A stretch of DNA of 44,564 bases from Clostridiaceae bacterium (GCA_020832135.1 JAFIFG010000071.1:1-44564); one strand, 5' to 3'; shown: positions 16,772 to 27,813, counted from the stretch's first letter. Notes: a model not told the origin generated them from the letters alone. Program-made: numbers and translations.

Positions 16772-17788
16772 TTAGTTTTGTGGCAAGAATTCATTTGTAA
16801 AGGCTTCCTCTACATCAAGTTTCTCCCTTAGTAACTCCTGTTCATACATCCAATTACTGTAGTTCTCCCAAACCTCTGTTTTCATTTCTCCCCATCTTGG
16901 AGCCTCAGCTTGATATTGTTCTGCAAGATATTCTTGACTAGCTATTACGATGTCCTCGTCTAATTCAGGAACCCATTTTAATAAAGCCTCCCCTGCCTCT
17001 ACTGGGTTTTCTATGGCAAATTCATAGCCTTTGGTGGTTGCCCGCAAAAATCTTTCAGCTAATTCAGGATTATTCTCTAAAAGTTCTTCATTGGCTATAA
17101 TTACTGGAGTATAAAAGTTCAATGCTTCTTCTACCTCCTGTAATAGAATAAAGTTTAAGTCATAATCCCTTAACTCCGCTGCAACACCATCCCACCCATA
17201 ATAGATCCAGGTGAAATCCACATGATTTTCTACACTAGTAAAGAAATCTGATGCTCCGATATCCAACATTTCTAGTTTAGAGAAATCTCCTCCATCCTTC
17301 TTCATTAGTGCCTTTAACATAGCTTCCTCCATAGGAGAACCCCAACCACCGTATTTCTTTCCTTCAAAATCCTTAGGGGTTTCTATTCCTTTATGGGCAG
17401 GCGATGCAAATCCGGAAGTGTTGTTCTGAATAATGGCAGCTATTGCCTTTACAGGCAATGGTGTTTCTGCTGTTCTTGCATAGGCCACCTGCTCTTGATA
17501 GCTAATTCCAAACTCCCCTTGTCTTGCGGCAATTAAATCAGCACTTCCACCCTCTGTCGGTTGAATAATTTTTACTTCTAAACCTTCCTCTTCATAGTAA
17601 CCCTGCTCTAATGCTACATACATGCCTGTATGATTGGTATTAGGAATCCAATCTAATATAACAGTAACACTTTCCATCTGGCTACTACCTTCTCCTTCTG
17701 TACCACCCATACCTGTATTGTTACTACAACCTACTATAAGTATGGTCATCAAAGCTATAGTTATAAAAATAGCTATTGTTTTTTTCAT
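16772..17788 (-). CDS. thiY: THI5/NMT1-like substrate-binding lipoprotein (ThiY-type)
   Basis: A 338-residue ABC substrate-binding lipoprotein. The signal peptide ends in the lipobox VGCS (Cys near residue 21). The mature part opens with VTVILDWIPNTNHTGMYVALEQGYY, the characteristic THI5/NMT1 motif of ThiY, which in Bacillus binds N-formyl-4-amino-5-aminomethyl-2-methylpyrimidine, a thiamine breakdown product. Further family segments are GEFGISYQEQVAYAR and DFTWIYYGWDGVAAEL. AGGAGG precedes the ATG. It lies between the permease and the ATPase in the riboswitch operon. The exact ligand (HMP, formylaminopyrimidine or thiamine) is not readable from the sequence. Confidence 0.9.
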   Translation of the reverse strand: MKKTIAIFITIALMTILIVGCSNNTGMGGTEGEGSSQMESVTVILDWIPNTNHTGMYVALEQGYYEEEGLEVKIIQPTEGGSADLIAARQGEFGISYQEQVAYARTAETPLPVKAIAAIIQNNTSGFASPAHKGIETPKDFEGKKYGGWGSPMEEAMLKALMKKDGGDFSKLEMLDIGASDFFTSVENHVDFTWIYYGWDGVAAELRDYDLNFILLQEVEEALNFYTPVIIANEELLENNPELAERFLRATTKGYEFAIENPVEAGEALLKWVPELDEDIVIASQEYLAEQYQAEAPRWGEMKTEVWENYSNWMYEQELLREKLDVEEAFTNEFLPQN

Positions 17789-17812
17789 TAATAATTCCCT
17801 CCTAAATGTAAT

Positions 17813-18589
17813 TTAAATTTTTTCTTCCTGCCAAGGCATTGCCTTCTTTTCTATAAATTGAATGATTTTTAAAACACCTATACTTAGTAATACAATAACT
17901 ACAATGGTGGCAAACACTCTATCATTCGCATAGGATTGTCTAACCCTTAGCATATACCTACCTAAGCCCATATTGCCACCAACCCATTCCCCTATAACAG
18001 AACCCATAATACTGTAGGTTCCTGAAATCTTTAAACCTGAAAAGAAATTAGGTAAAGTGGCAGGAAATTTTACTAGCTTATAAATATCCCATCTACCTGC
18101 CCCCATAGACTTTAAAAGGTTTAGAAGTTCCTTATCCACCGATGCCAACCCCTCTAGCAGGCTAATGGTTATAGGAAAAAAGCAAACCAATACCACAATG
18201 ATGATCTTGGGTAAGTAACCAAATCCAAACCATATGGCAAACAATGGTGCTATAGTAACGATGGGCACCGCTTGAGAGGTTATGATAATTGGATATAGGG
18301 TTCTTTTTACTATTGCTATACTATCCATTGTTACTGCTATTATAATCGATAGTATGATGGCAACTATAAAACCTACTATTGCTTGAAAAACAGTAACAGT
18401 AATATGGGGCCACATAAGATCAAAGGTATTGATCAATGCAGATACCACTGATGAGGGTGCCGGTAGGATAAAGGCATCAATTATATGTAGCTTCACCACT
18501 ATTTCCCATAGTATGATTAAAATAGCGACAAAAAAGATAGGAAGCATATCTATTTCTATGAATTTATTTGTACTTCTTGGTCTTCTCAT
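17813..18589 (-). CDS. thiX: ABC transporter permease (ThiX-type)
   Basis: A 258-residue inner-membrane permease of the BPD_transp_1 family with about six helices. The EAA loop that contacts the ATPase reads LLNLLKSMGAGRWDIYKLVKFPATLPNFFSGLKI, followed by the conserved GSVIGEWVGGNMGLGRYM. Its start lies within the 3' end of the preceding DUF77 gene (26-bp overlap), and GGAGG is 12 bases upstream. It acts with the ThiY-type binding protein and ThiZ-type ATPase encoded downstream, under the TPP riboswitch. Confidence 0.9.
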   Translation of the reverse strand: MRRPRSTNKFIEIDMLPIFFVAILIILWEIVVKLHIIDAFILPAPSSVVSALINTFDLMWPHITVTVFQAIVGFIVAIILSIIIAVTMDSIAIVKRTLYPIIITSQAVPIVTIAPLFAIWFGFGYLPKIIIVVLVCFFPITISLLEGLASVDKELLNLLKSMGAGRWDIYKLVKFPATLPNFFSGLKISGTYSIMGSVIGEWVGGNMGLGRYMLRVRQSYANDRVFATIVVIVLLSIGVLKIIQFIEKKAMPWQEEKI

Positions 18590-18854
18590 CCATTGTCACG
18601 CCCTCCGGCTTATAGTCTATCTTTACAATAGAAACTACCCTTGAGGCACCTTCCTCCACACAAATTTGCTGTGCTTTTTTTACGATTTGTAGTAAATCAT
18701 CCAGTTCTCCTTCAATGGTCGTCTCCATTGGACCTACTTCATATTTAAAACCCGTCTGCTGTATGAATGCTATTACCTTATCTACAACAGGATAGATTTC
18801 CTCCTCTGGTACAGAGGGCAACACCTGCAAACTTAAGTTTACATGAGCCAACAA
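18564..18854 (-). CDS. MTH1187/YqgV (DUF77) thiamine-binding protein
   Basis: A 96-residue protein of the thiamine-binding MTH1187/YqgV family: NLSLQVLPSVPEEEIYPVVDKVIAFIQQTG then YEVGPMETTIEGELDDLLQIVKKA. The family adopts the YkoF fold and forms tetramers that bind thiamine. It is the first gene after the TPP riboswitch. The start is one of two adjacent TTG codons (18854 or 18851), both suitably spaced from GGGAGG at 18861-18866. It overlaps the permease gene by 26 bp. Confidence 0.87.
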   Translation of the reverse strand: MLAHVNLSLQVLPSVPEEEIYPVVDKVIAFIQQTGFKYEVGPMETTIEGELDDLLQIVKKAQQICVEEGASRVVSIVKIDYKPEGVTMDEKTKKYK

Positions 18855-18890
18855 AAAAACCTCCCTTCATCATAATAAACTACAATAATA

Positions 18891-18923
18891 AACCCTTTGA
18901 CTAAGTATTAAAGCCAAAGGGTT
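18891..18923 (-). terminator. Riboswitch-controlled terminator of the thiamine operon
   Basis: AACCCTTTG and CAAAGGGTT arms (18891-18899 with 18915-18923) form a stable hairpin followed on the minus strand by TATTATTGTAGTTTATT. It lies between the TPP aptamer and the first gene and is the natural expression platform: TPP binding should favour this hairpin and stop transcription. Confidence 0.72.
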
Positions 18924-18973
18924 GGATTACATCCTAAAACATGCAAAACATTTACTACTATTGCTCTGCAGTA

Positions 18974-19065
18974 ATATTTCCCTACGCCAGCATTACCTAG
19001 GTCAGGTTATATGGGTCGGAACAAATACTAGTTCCCTCTCAGCCAAATTCATTTAGCTCCCCTTT
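18974..19065 (-). promoter_or_regulatory. TPP riboswitch (THI element)
   Basis: On the minus strand the conserved order is GGGGAGC (19056-19062), GGCTGAGAGG, a P3 hairpin GGGAAC/GTTCC, GACCC, AACCTGA, GGTAATGCTGGCGTAGGGA (ending near 18979). AGCTAAAT pairs with ATTTGGCT to form P2. These are the pyrimidine- and pyrophosphate-binding segments of the thiamine pyrophosphate aptamer. It controls the six-gene operon 18854 to 15099. Confidence 0.96.
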
Positions 19066-19079
19066 TTCTTTTCATCCTC

Positions 19080-19107
19080 ATTATATAACATTGTATATAA
19101 AAGTCAA
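19080..19107 (-). promoter_or_regulatory. Promoter of the TPP-riboswitch operon
   Basis: -35 TTGACT (19102-19107) and -10 TATAAT (19080-19085) with a 16-bp spacer, just upstream of the aptamer. Confidence 0.8.
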
Positions 19108-19128
19108 TAAACATATCCTATAGCATCT

Positions 19129-19407
19129 TTACTTTATAAACTTGTCTATTGCATCATTTAATTTTTCTAATACTTCTTGATCTTCATTTTCTACAGCTTC
19201 TATAATACAATGGTTGATATGATCTTGTAAAATTAATTTTCCTACATTATTAAGTGCAGATCTAACAGCTGCGATTTGTATTAATATCTCGCTACACTCT
19301 TTTCCTTCTTCATACATTCTTTTTATAGCTTCTGCATGACCGGTAATTCTTGCCATTCTATTTATAATTTGTTTTTGTTGTGGATGATTATGTTCTTTCA
19401 TGTACAT
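19129..19407 (-). CDS. CsoR/FrmR-family (DUF156) transcriptional repressor
   Basis: A 92-residue all-helical repressor of the CsoR/RcnR/FrmR/CstR family. The metal or thiol site is formed by Cys in EEGKECSEIL and by His and Cys in QDHINHCIIEA, giving the Cys-His-Cys pattern of copper-sensing CsoR; FrmR and CstR share the two cysteines. The N terminus KEHNHPQQKQIINRMARITGHAEAIKRM contains the conserved R/K residues that contact DNA. Start codons at 19407 and 19401 are both possible (AAGGGGG upstream). It lies 21 bp downstream of a MATE pump gene on the same strand, and a CsoR-type operator precedes that pump, so it most likely represses its own operon. Confidence 0.88.
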   Translation of the reverse strand: MYMKEHNHPQQKQIINRMARITGHAEAIKRMYEEGKECSEILIQIAAVRSALNNVGKLILQDHINHCIIEAVENEDQEVLEKLNDAIDKFIK

Positions 19408-19428
19408 TTAACCCCCTTCATAAATAAA

Positions 19429-20796
19429 TTATTCTATTTTAATTTTCTTCCACTTACCCTTCAAAAATCGTATCATCAAAATAACTCCTCTGATGGTTAC
19501 GTCTATAGCATAAGCAAACCAAACACCTACTAATCCCATACCTAACCTTATACCTAAAATGTATACTCCTAAAACCCTTATTCCCCATATGCCAATAAGT
19601 GTTGAATACATGGGGAATTTCGTATCTCCGGCTCCCTGTAGGGATGCGGTTATGACAAGAGTTATACATAGAAAGGGCTGGAACAAGGCAATGATTCTTA
19701 ACACTTTAACTACTAAATGAATGACTGTATCATCCTTCGTAAATAGCCCTGCAAGAAAAGGTGCAAATATGTAAAAAACAGCACCTACCATAACCATAAA
19801 TCCCATAGCTAAAAAATAAGATATTAACCCAAATTTTTCAGCTTCGTCACCCTTTTTTGCACCTAAATTCTGTCCCACTAGAGTAGCTGCAGCTACACCA
19901 AAGCCCATCCCTGGTAAATAAGAAAATGTTTCTATCGTTCCAGCTATATTGTGAGCTACATAGGCTTCCGTGCCGATTTTAATAATCAACCCTCCATATA
20001 TAAGCTGGCCTGACCTCATTATTAATCTTTCCACTGCCGCTGGCAAACTAATTGTTAAAATTGATTTTATCGTATTTTTGTTGATTGCCCATGGTTCAAA
20101 TAAGGAAATAGATATTTTGGTCTCCTTACTATTCATTTTTTTAAATAGTAAAATAACACCTACTATTCTGGCAAAGGTAGTAGCTAATCCTGCTCCTAAA
20201 ATACCAAATCCATTAAAATTTAGAATTCCAAAGATTAATATATAATCAAGCATCCCATTAATTACATTTACTACGATGGCAATTTTCATGGGGGTTTTAG
20301 TATCTCCAGCCCCTCTTAAGGCACTGGATAGAATCATCATAACACATAAAAATACAGCAGGTACAGCTACTGATAAAAAATATGGTAAAGCATATTGTAT
20401 TACTCTCTCTTCAGCACCTAAGAGCATCAATATATTCTTTGAAAATATGAGATTAATCAGACCAAAACCCAAACCAATAAATACTCCGATAATCAATGAT
20501 TGCTTTACAGCATTATTTGAGCCTTCAATGTTATCAGCCCCTATATTCCTTGATACAATGGCGGTGGTGCCTACCCCCAGTGCCAAAAAAAAGGAAATAT
20601 ACACATTCATCATTAGATTTGTCATTCCAATGGCAGCAATAGCTTCTGTACCAACTCTCCCAACAAAATATATATCTACTATGCCAATAAAAACCTGTAA
20701 AATATTTTCAATCATCGCCGGTATAGCCAATACTATTACAGTATTTATACGGTTTTCTTTGGCAAATGACTTTAAGTAAACTGCTTTTTCTCTCAT
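19429..20796 (-). CDS. MATE family efflux transporter (CsoR-linked)
   Basis: A 455-residue, 12-helix multidrug and toxin extrusion transporter. It shows the duplicated MATE halves with VPAMIENILQVFIGIVDIYFVGRVG in the first, the internal motif SSALRGAGDTKTPM and its second-half counterpart TASLQGAGDTKFPMY. AGGAGG precedes the ATG. It is co-transcribed with the CsoR-family repressor and has a 15-bp perfect inverted repeat overlapping its promoter. MATE pumps expel cationic organic compounds using Na+ or H+; control by a CsoR-type sensor is unusual and hints at a metal- or electrophile-related substrate, by inference. Confidence 0.92.
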   Translation of the reverse strand: MREKAVYLKSFAKENRINTVIVLAIPAMIENILQVFIGIVDIYFVGRVGTEAIAAIGMTNLMMNVYISFFLALGVGTTAIVSRNIGADNIEGSNNAVKQSLIIGVFIGLGFGLINLIFSKNILMLLGAEERVIQYALPYFLSVAVPAVFLCVMMILSSALRGAGDTKTPMKIAIVVNVINGMLDYILIFGILNFNGFGILGAGLATTFARIVGVILLFKKMNSKETKISISLFEPWAINKNTIKSILTISLPAAVERLIMRSGQLIYGGLIIKIGTEAYVAHNIAGTIETFSYLPGMGFGVAAATLVGQNLGAKKGDEAEKFGLISYFLAMGFMVMVGAVFYIFAPFLAGLFTKDDTVIHLVVKVLRIIALFQPFLCITLVITASLQGAGDTKFPMYSTLIGIWGIRVLGVYILGIRLGMGLVGVWFAYAIDVTIRGVILMIRFLKGKWKKIKIE

Positions 20797-20814
20797 ATTT
20801 ACAGATCCTCCTCA

Positions 20815-20847
20815 CTATAAATATCCCCCCTAGGGGGATATTTATAG
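20815..20847 (-). promoter_or_regulatory. CsoR/FrmR-type operator upstream of the MATE-csoR operon
   Basis: A perfect 15-bp inverted repeat (arm CTATAAATATCCCCC, 20815-20829 with 20833-20847) around CTA. The core, AT-CCCCC-n-GGGGG-AT, has the A/T-flanked C-tract/G-tract form of CsoR/RcnR/FrmR operators. It overlaps the -10 and the expected transcription start. Confidence 0.78.
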
Positions 20848-20874
20848 TATATTCTTCCAACATAGAAACTACAA
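20846..20874 (-). promoter_or_regulatory. Promoter of the MATE-csoR operon
   Basis: -35 TTGTAG (20869-20874) and -10 TATACT (20846-20851), 17-bp spacer. The -10 overlaps the end of the inverted-repeat operator. Confidence 0.7.
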
Positions 20875-20900
20875 GTATAATGTTTATTATTTTTTCACAC

Positions 20901-20938
20901 AAAAAAAAGAAGGGATTTTTTCATTAAATCCTCTTCTT
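20901..20938 (-). terminator. Intrinsic terminator after ligA
   Basis: AGAAGGGATTT pairs with AAATCC-CTTCT (one bulge), and the minus-strand hairpin is followed by eight T residues. Confidence 0.82.
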
Positions 20939-20951
20939 CTCTATAATGCAG

Positions 20952-22976
<2,025 letters not shown>

Positions 22977-25160
22977 TTATTCCACGATTTCTAAATTCAT
23001 AAAGGTAGAAGAAATCTTCTTTATACCTGCACTTGGGAATGCAATACTTAGTATATCTCCTGAAACAGATACTACTGTTCCCACTCCGAATTTAGGATGT
23101 TTTATTTTATTTCCCGCCTTAATTTTCTTTGTTTGCAAACTGTTTTTATCTAACTTAGGCTCACTGCTAAAGCTAGGAGTAGTTTGTCCCATGAATAAAG
23201 GAGAAGTTTGCATCTTCTTCACTTCTGTTTTTCTATTATAAGGGGCTTCACGATCAATCAATTCGTCAGGAATTTCCTCTATGAATCTAGAGCATGGGTT
23301 ACAATTGGTTCTTCCATATAGTGTTCTCATCATAGCATGACTCATATACAGTTTTTCCATTGCACGGGTAATTCCTACATAACAAAGTCTTCTTTCTTCT
23401 TCTTCATTATTTTCCTGTAGTGACATAAAGGATGGGAAAATCCCCTCTTCCATCCCCGGTAAAAATACAACAGGGAATTCTAATCCCTTAGCACTGTGAA
23501 GGGTCATAAGTAGAACTGCATTCTCTTCCTCCACATTGTCTAAGTTAGACTCTAGGGAGGTTCTAGCTAAAAATTCCTCTAGGGTTTTTGTTTCCGCATT
23601 TTCATCGAAGTCTACTGTTACAGATAGGAATTCCTGTAGGTTTTCCACTCTACTTTGGGCTTCAACAGTATTTTCTGCCTTTAGCTCATCTAAATAACCT
23701 GTTTGCTCATAGATAGCCTCCACCATTTTTGTCACCGTGAAGCTATCCCTTTTCTCTCTAAGTCTCCATATTAAGCTTGTAAATTCTAGTATTTTTTTTG
23801 CAGCTCTAGTACTAACTCCTGGAATCTCATCAACATCCAATAATGCCTCAAAAAACGTACTATCCATCCTTTCAGCATAATCATCTATCTTTTCTAATGT
23901 CTTAAGACCCAAACCCCTTTTAGGGACATTGATGATACGTCTCACACTAACATCATCTACGGGATTCTCTATCGTAACTAAGTATGCCAAGATATCCTTA
24001 ATCTCTTTTCTATCATAGAATCTCTGTCCCGCCACAATCTTATAAGGAATTCCTGCCTTCATCATTCCATCCTCTAGCACACGGGACTGGGCATTAGTTC
24101 GGTAGAGAATAGCAAAATCCGTATAATTTCTATTTTCTTTTTTTCTTAGGGTCTCTATTTGATTAGCTATATGGGAAGCTTCATCATATTCATTATTTGC
24201 TTTGTAATACTGAATAATTTCTCCTTCATTGTTGCTTGTCCACAATTTCTTATGCTTTCTACCAGCATTATTGGCAACTACCTTATTGGCTGCTTCTAGT
24301 ATTTTTTTTGTACAACGATAATTTTCCTCTAATTTAATGGCTACAGCCTTAGGAAAATCCTTCTCAAACCCTAAGATGTTTTCAATATTAGCACCACGCC
24401 AACTGTAAATCCCCTGGTCATCATCCCCCACAACGCAGAGATTTTCATGCTGCGCCGCCAGCATACTGACAAGAGTATATTGTGCCATATTAGTATCTTG
24501 AAACTCATCTACTAATATGTACTGAAATTTATGTTGATAGTAATTCAAGACTGTTGGGTTATCATTAAAAAGCTGTACCGTCTTCATAATAAGATCATCA
24601 AAATCTAGTGCATTGTTACCCTTTAATCGTTTTTGGTACATCCTATATAATTCTTCTATTTTTGCATTTCTAAAGTCATTACCAAATACCTTTGTATATT
24701 CATCAGGAGTAACCAATTGATCCTTAGCTTTACCTATGGAGCCCAATACTGCTCTAGGTGCAAATTGTTTATCATCTAAATTTAATTTCTTTAAGCATTC
24801 TTTTATTACCGTCTGCTGGTCCGTAGGATCATAGATTACAAAGTTTTTCTCATAGCCTATCTTGTCTATTTCTGATCTCAGCAACCTTACACATGCGGAG
24901 TGAAAGGTGCTAACCCACATGCTGTTATAGTTACCACCCAATAAACTCTCTATTCTTTCCTTCATTTCCTTTGCTGCTTTATTGGTAAAGGTGATGGCTA
25001 AAATACCGTAGGGAGATACTCCCTTTTCTTGTACTAAGTAGGAAATACGATGGGTAAGTACCCTTGTTTTGCCTGAACCTGCCCCGGCTAAAACCAACAG
25101 TGGCCCTTCTGTATGTTCTACAGCCCTACGCTGCATATCGTTTAAGTGACTTAAATTCAT
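22977..25160 (-). CDS. pcrA: ATP-dependent DNA helicase PcrA (UvrD family)
   Basis: A 727-residue superfamily 1A 3'-to-5' helicase for repair and for clearing RecA and transcription conflicts. Motifs in order: Q motif LNDMQRRAV, Walker A LAGAGSGKTRVL, Ia ITFTNKAAKEM, II VDEFQDTN, III GDDDQGIYSWRGA, IV LEENYR, V LMTLHSAKGLEFPVVFLPG, VI YVGITRAMEKL. The C-terminal Tudor-like domain KHPKFGVGTVVSV, which binds RNA polymerase, is present. An in-frame TTG at 25178 exists, but AAGGGAG lies between it and the ATG at 25160, so the latter is the start. It is the first gene of a pcrA-ligA operon. Confidence 0.98.
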   Translation of the reverse strand: MNLSHLNDMQRRAVEHTEGPLLVLAGAGSGKTRVLTHRISYLVQEKGVSPYGILAITFTNKAAKEMKERIESLLGGNYNSMWVSTFHSACVRLLRSEIDKIGYEKNFVIYDPTDQQTVIKECLKKLNLDDKQFAPRAVLGSIGKAKDQLVTPDEYTKVFGNDFRNAKIEELYRMYQKRLKGNNALDFDDLIMKTVQLFNDNPTVLNYYQHKFQYILVDEFQDTNMAQYTLVSMLAAQHENLCVVGDDDQGIYSWRGANIENILGFEKDFPKAVAIKLEENYRCTKKILEAANKVVANNAGRKHKKLWTSNNEGEIIQYYKANNEYDEASHIANQIETLRKKENRNYTDFAILYRTNAQSRVLEDGMMKAGIPYKIVAGQRFYDRKEIKDILAYLVTIENPVDDVSVRRIINVPKRGLGLKTLEKIDDYAERMDSTFFEALLDVDEIPGVSTRAAKKILEFTSLIWRLREKRDSFTVTKMVEAIYEQTGYLDELKAENTVEAQSRVENLQEFLSVTVDFDENAETKTLEEFLARTSLESNLDNVEEENAVLLMTLHSAKGLEFPVVFLPGMEEGIFPSFMSLQENNEEEERRLCYVGITRAMEKLYMSHAMMRTLYGRTNCNPCSRFIEEIPDELIDREAPYNRKTEVKKMQTSPLFMGQTTPSFSSEPKLDKNSLQTKKIKAGNKIKHPKFGVGTVVSVSGDILSIAFPSAGIKKISSTFMNLEIVE

Positions 25161-25261
25161 TTTATAAACTCCCTTCAAACTTTCTATAGCTATATACTAT
25201 ATTAACATTATTTAAAGGGGGTATTCAATAAAAGCTGCTTCTTTGCAATAATTTCTAATTG

Positions 25262-25305
25262 AAAAAGCAAAGTCAGTCACATGAATTGCAACTGACTTTG
25301 CTTTT
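25262..25305 (-). terminator. Intrinsic terminator after the dehydrogenase remnant
   Basis: GCAAAGTCAGT and ACTGACTTTGC (extended by A-T pairs, 25262-25276 with 25291-25305) form a long stem, followed by TTTTT on the minus strand. Its survival indicates that the remnant was once a normal gene end. Confidence 0.85.
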
Positions 25306-25879
25306 AAAGAGAAGCTCTAACTAAAGATCTTTCGTATAAATTTTTACTCTCTAAACTTAGTTCATTAATTTCCTTTTCCATAAGAACAATCAAAAAATCA
25401 TAAATTTGCTCTCCATAGATCTCCATACATTCTATTGGATCAACCCCAGGCCAAGCATTACAACTAACCACTAAACGTCTATTTTCCGTACTTACTATTT
25501 CTGGTATAGTATCATATAACTTATCCTCAGGATGAATAACATAATTGTCTAGTGTTCCAGTTGGAATACCTTCGATCCCCTTTTGTTGAATAGGTTGTAT
25601 CTTATCATTATATGGATCTGCTGATAGATCTAAAATTACACTATGTTCTGGGAGCTTACCAATGGATTTGTTGGGAATAACTATTTGTGATGGGTTAGAG
25701 CGTCTACTGGCATCAATCAATATATCTGTTTTTTCTAAAACTTGTTCCAATACATCTATATCTCTAGTAATACTTCTAGGTAGAACTCTTGATATAATTC
25801 CCGGTAGCTCTTGCTTGTCATTTGAAAACTCTTTATTACTACATTCCCCTAGTTTTAATAATATTTTTTATATATTTTA
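25304..25879 (-). pseudogene. C-terminal remnant of an alanine/lysine-type dehydrogenase
   Basis: The open frame from about 25879 to 25304 encodes about 190 residues without any plausible start for the first 43; the only start, TTG at 25750, has no ribosome site. The sequence contains IISRVLPRSITRDIDVLE, TDILIDASRRSNPSQ, SVILDLSADPYN, IEGIPTGTLDNYVI and NRRLVVSCNAWPGVDPIECMEIYG. These resemble the C-terminal half (NAD-domain end) of alanine dehydrogenase/saccharopine dehydrogenase-like proteins, which normally have 350-400 residues. The N-terminal half is absent, and the DNA upstream is AT-rich with no coding signs. I read it as a 5'-deleted gene; a short functional protein is less likely. 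Confidence 0.7.
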
Positions 25880-26035
25880 TTATCTGAATATTTAGCCTTT
25901 GATAGTGTTATCTATATTCCTTCTTTATGTCAAATAGTTACATATCATCTAAGGAGGTTAATTCAGGTTATATTATAATAATACCAAAAATACGTTATTT
26001 TGATACATATATTACAAATGGTCAAGATGTATTAA

Positions 26036-26070
26036 AAGCAAGAGGGCTCTATCGAGAACCCTCTTGCTTA
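26036..26070 (-). terminator. Intrinsic terminator after the second chemoreceptor
   Basis: AAGCAAGAGGG pairs with CCCTCTTGCTT, with an inner CTC/GAG pair and an AA bulge around TATC. The minus-strand tail is TTTTAAT. Confidence 0.8.
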
Positions 26071-27813
26071 AACTTTAAACCTTTTAATGCCCTCTCTCAA
26101 CTCCTCCGCCAATTGTGTCAGGTTTTCAGTAGAGGATGCCACTTCCTCCATGGCGGCTGTTTGTTGCTCGGTAGCGGCGGAGATGTTTTGAATTTCATCC
26201 GCTACTTCTTTAGTGCTACTTTCTATTTTTTCTGCAGCACCTACTACATTTTCAGCATTTTTAGATGCTTTTTCAGTAAAATCAACGATATATCGAATTT
26301 CGCCACTTGTTTCTTTGATTAGTTTGGCTATTTCCTCAAAACTCTTTTCTACGAAATCAACTACAACTAAACCTTCTGTAACATTTTCTGAGTTTTTTTC
26401 CATCAAACTATTTGCACTTTTTATACTAGTTTGACTCTCGGTAATTAATCCTCCAATTTCTTCTGTAGCCTTTTGAGATTGCTCTGCTAGCTTTCTAACT
26501 TCTTCTGCTACTACTGCAAATCCCCTTCCTTGTTCTCCAGCACGGGCTGCTTCTATAGCTGCATTCAATGCCAATAGATTCGTCTGTTCTGCTATGTTTT
26601 TAATTAAGTCTACAATTTCATTCATTTTTTTAGAGCTATCGGTTATCTCCTCTAGGGCACTCTTTACTTCCCCTGTGCTACTATTTATATTTTTCATTTG
26701 ATTACTGGCATTCCTAATGTTTTCTTTACCATCATCAGATTTTATATATGCCTCATTGCTTAAGTCATTTATTTTCTGTGTGTTGCTTACTATATTTTGT
26801 ATGCTTTCTGCTATCTCCATAATAGAGACATTGGCATTTATAACCTGTTGTATTTGCCTATCGGCACTTTGTGCCACTTCTCCAGCAGAGGAAGCTATAT
26901 GCTCTGATGTAGTAGCAGTCTGTTGTGAAGTAGCAGTTAATTCTTCAGATGCTAATTCTACTTGTTGTGAAGAATTTTCTACTTGTTTTATAAAGTCCCT
27001 TAAACTAGTAATAATTTGTTGGAAAGCATTAGATAAACTCCCTATTTCATCTTTGCGTTGAATGAATTGTTGCGGTATATCCCTTGTTACATCTAAAGTT
27101 GAAATAGTATTGGCTATATCTACTATATTTTCTATAGGTTTAAATAGCTTTTTACTGTATAGCACTGTTATTCCTGCCATCACAAGAGCTAATATTATAG
27201 AAGCCAATAATACAACCATTCTAAAAGCCATTAGTGCCCTATACTCCAGTTCCACATCAAAATCCGCCCCTACAAACCCTATAGTATTTCCCGTAGCATC
27301 TATTATAGGGTGATAGGCATAAATCAATGTCCCCCATTCATCTACAGCAATTTCATTAGATATATAGACGTTCCCTTTAGATACTTCTTCAAAACCAGGA
27401 TATGCTATTTCTTCTGCTTCTCCAATAGCCACTCCATCCTCTATGCCATAACTAGCATCCACCACATAGACATATTCTCCTGATTGATTTTTCCTCATAG
27501 CATATAAATACATGGTGCCACTAATGTCTCTTATATATCTAAGCTCCTCCACCATAGTTTTGAAAATTTCGGTGTCTTCATCTGCCCTAGTCTGAAGCTG
27601 TTTAAATTCCTCGGGATTAATGGTCTCCGACGTCAGTTGAGCAATCTCCAAAGCACGGTTCCCTAAATTACTAACTATCATTTTGTAAGTTTGAGTATAA
27701 ATTACTGTAGATAACAGTCCTATACTAATTAAGACACTTGCTAAAACTAATATAGTAATTTTAGTGCCTATTTTTGTAGGTCTAGTAAACTCTCCCATAT
27801 TGTTACTTTTCAT
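26068..27813 (-). CDS. Methyl-accepting chemotaxis protein
   Basis: A 581-residue membrane chemoreceptor of standard layout: membrane helix about 19-41, an extracellular single-Cache-like sensor about 42-195 ([33 protein letters not shown] ... [27 protein letters not shown]), second helix about 197-219, HAMP domain to about 275, then the signalling coiled coil. The tip near residues 405-430 is canonical ([38 protein letters not shown]). Glutamine/glutamate pairs suitable for methylation flank it. AAGG lies close before the ATG. It is monocistronic with its own terminator. The ligand is unknown. Confidence 0.94.
   Translation of the reverse strand: MKSNNMGEFTRPTKIGTKITILVLASVLISIGLLSTVIYTQTYKMIVSNLGNRALEIAQLTSETINPEEFKQLQTRADEDTEIFKTMVEELRYIRDISGTMYLYAMRKNQSGEYVYVVDASYGIEDGVAIGEAEEIAYPGFEEVSKGNVYISNEIAVDEWGTLIYAYHPIIDATGNTIGFVGADFDVELEYRALMAFRMVVLLASIILALVMAGITVLYSKKLFKPIENIVDIANTISTLDVTRDIPQQFIQRKDEIGSLSNAFQQIITSLRDFIKQVENSSQQVELASEELTATSQQTATTSEHIASSAGEVAQSADRQIQQVINANVSIMEIAESIQNIVSNTQKINDLSNEAYIKSDDGKENIRNASNQMKNINSSTGEVKSALEEITDSSKKMNEIVDLIKNIAEQTNLLALNAAIEAARAGEQGRGFAVVAEEVRKLAEQSQKATEEIGGLITESQTSIKSANSLMEKNSENVTEGLVVVDFVEKSFEEIAKLIKETSGEIRYIVDFTEKASKNAENVVGAAEKIESSTKEVADEIQNISAATEQQTAAMEEVASSTENLTQLAEELREGIKRFKV

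Noticed and set aside
16768-16794. Upstream ATG of the ABC ATPase as its start
   Set aside because: It lies inside the binding-protein gene, adds nine residues unlike the family and has no ribosome site; the internal ATG gives the normal N terminus.
20815-20847. Inverted repeat as a transcription terminator
   Set aside because: It overlaps the promoter -10 and start point rather than a gene end, has no T tail, and has the CsoR operator form.
25927-26322. 131-codon plus-strand frame
   Set aside because: It has no ribosome binding site, and most of it lies antisense to the 3' end of the chemoreceptor gene and across its terminator; no family resemblance.
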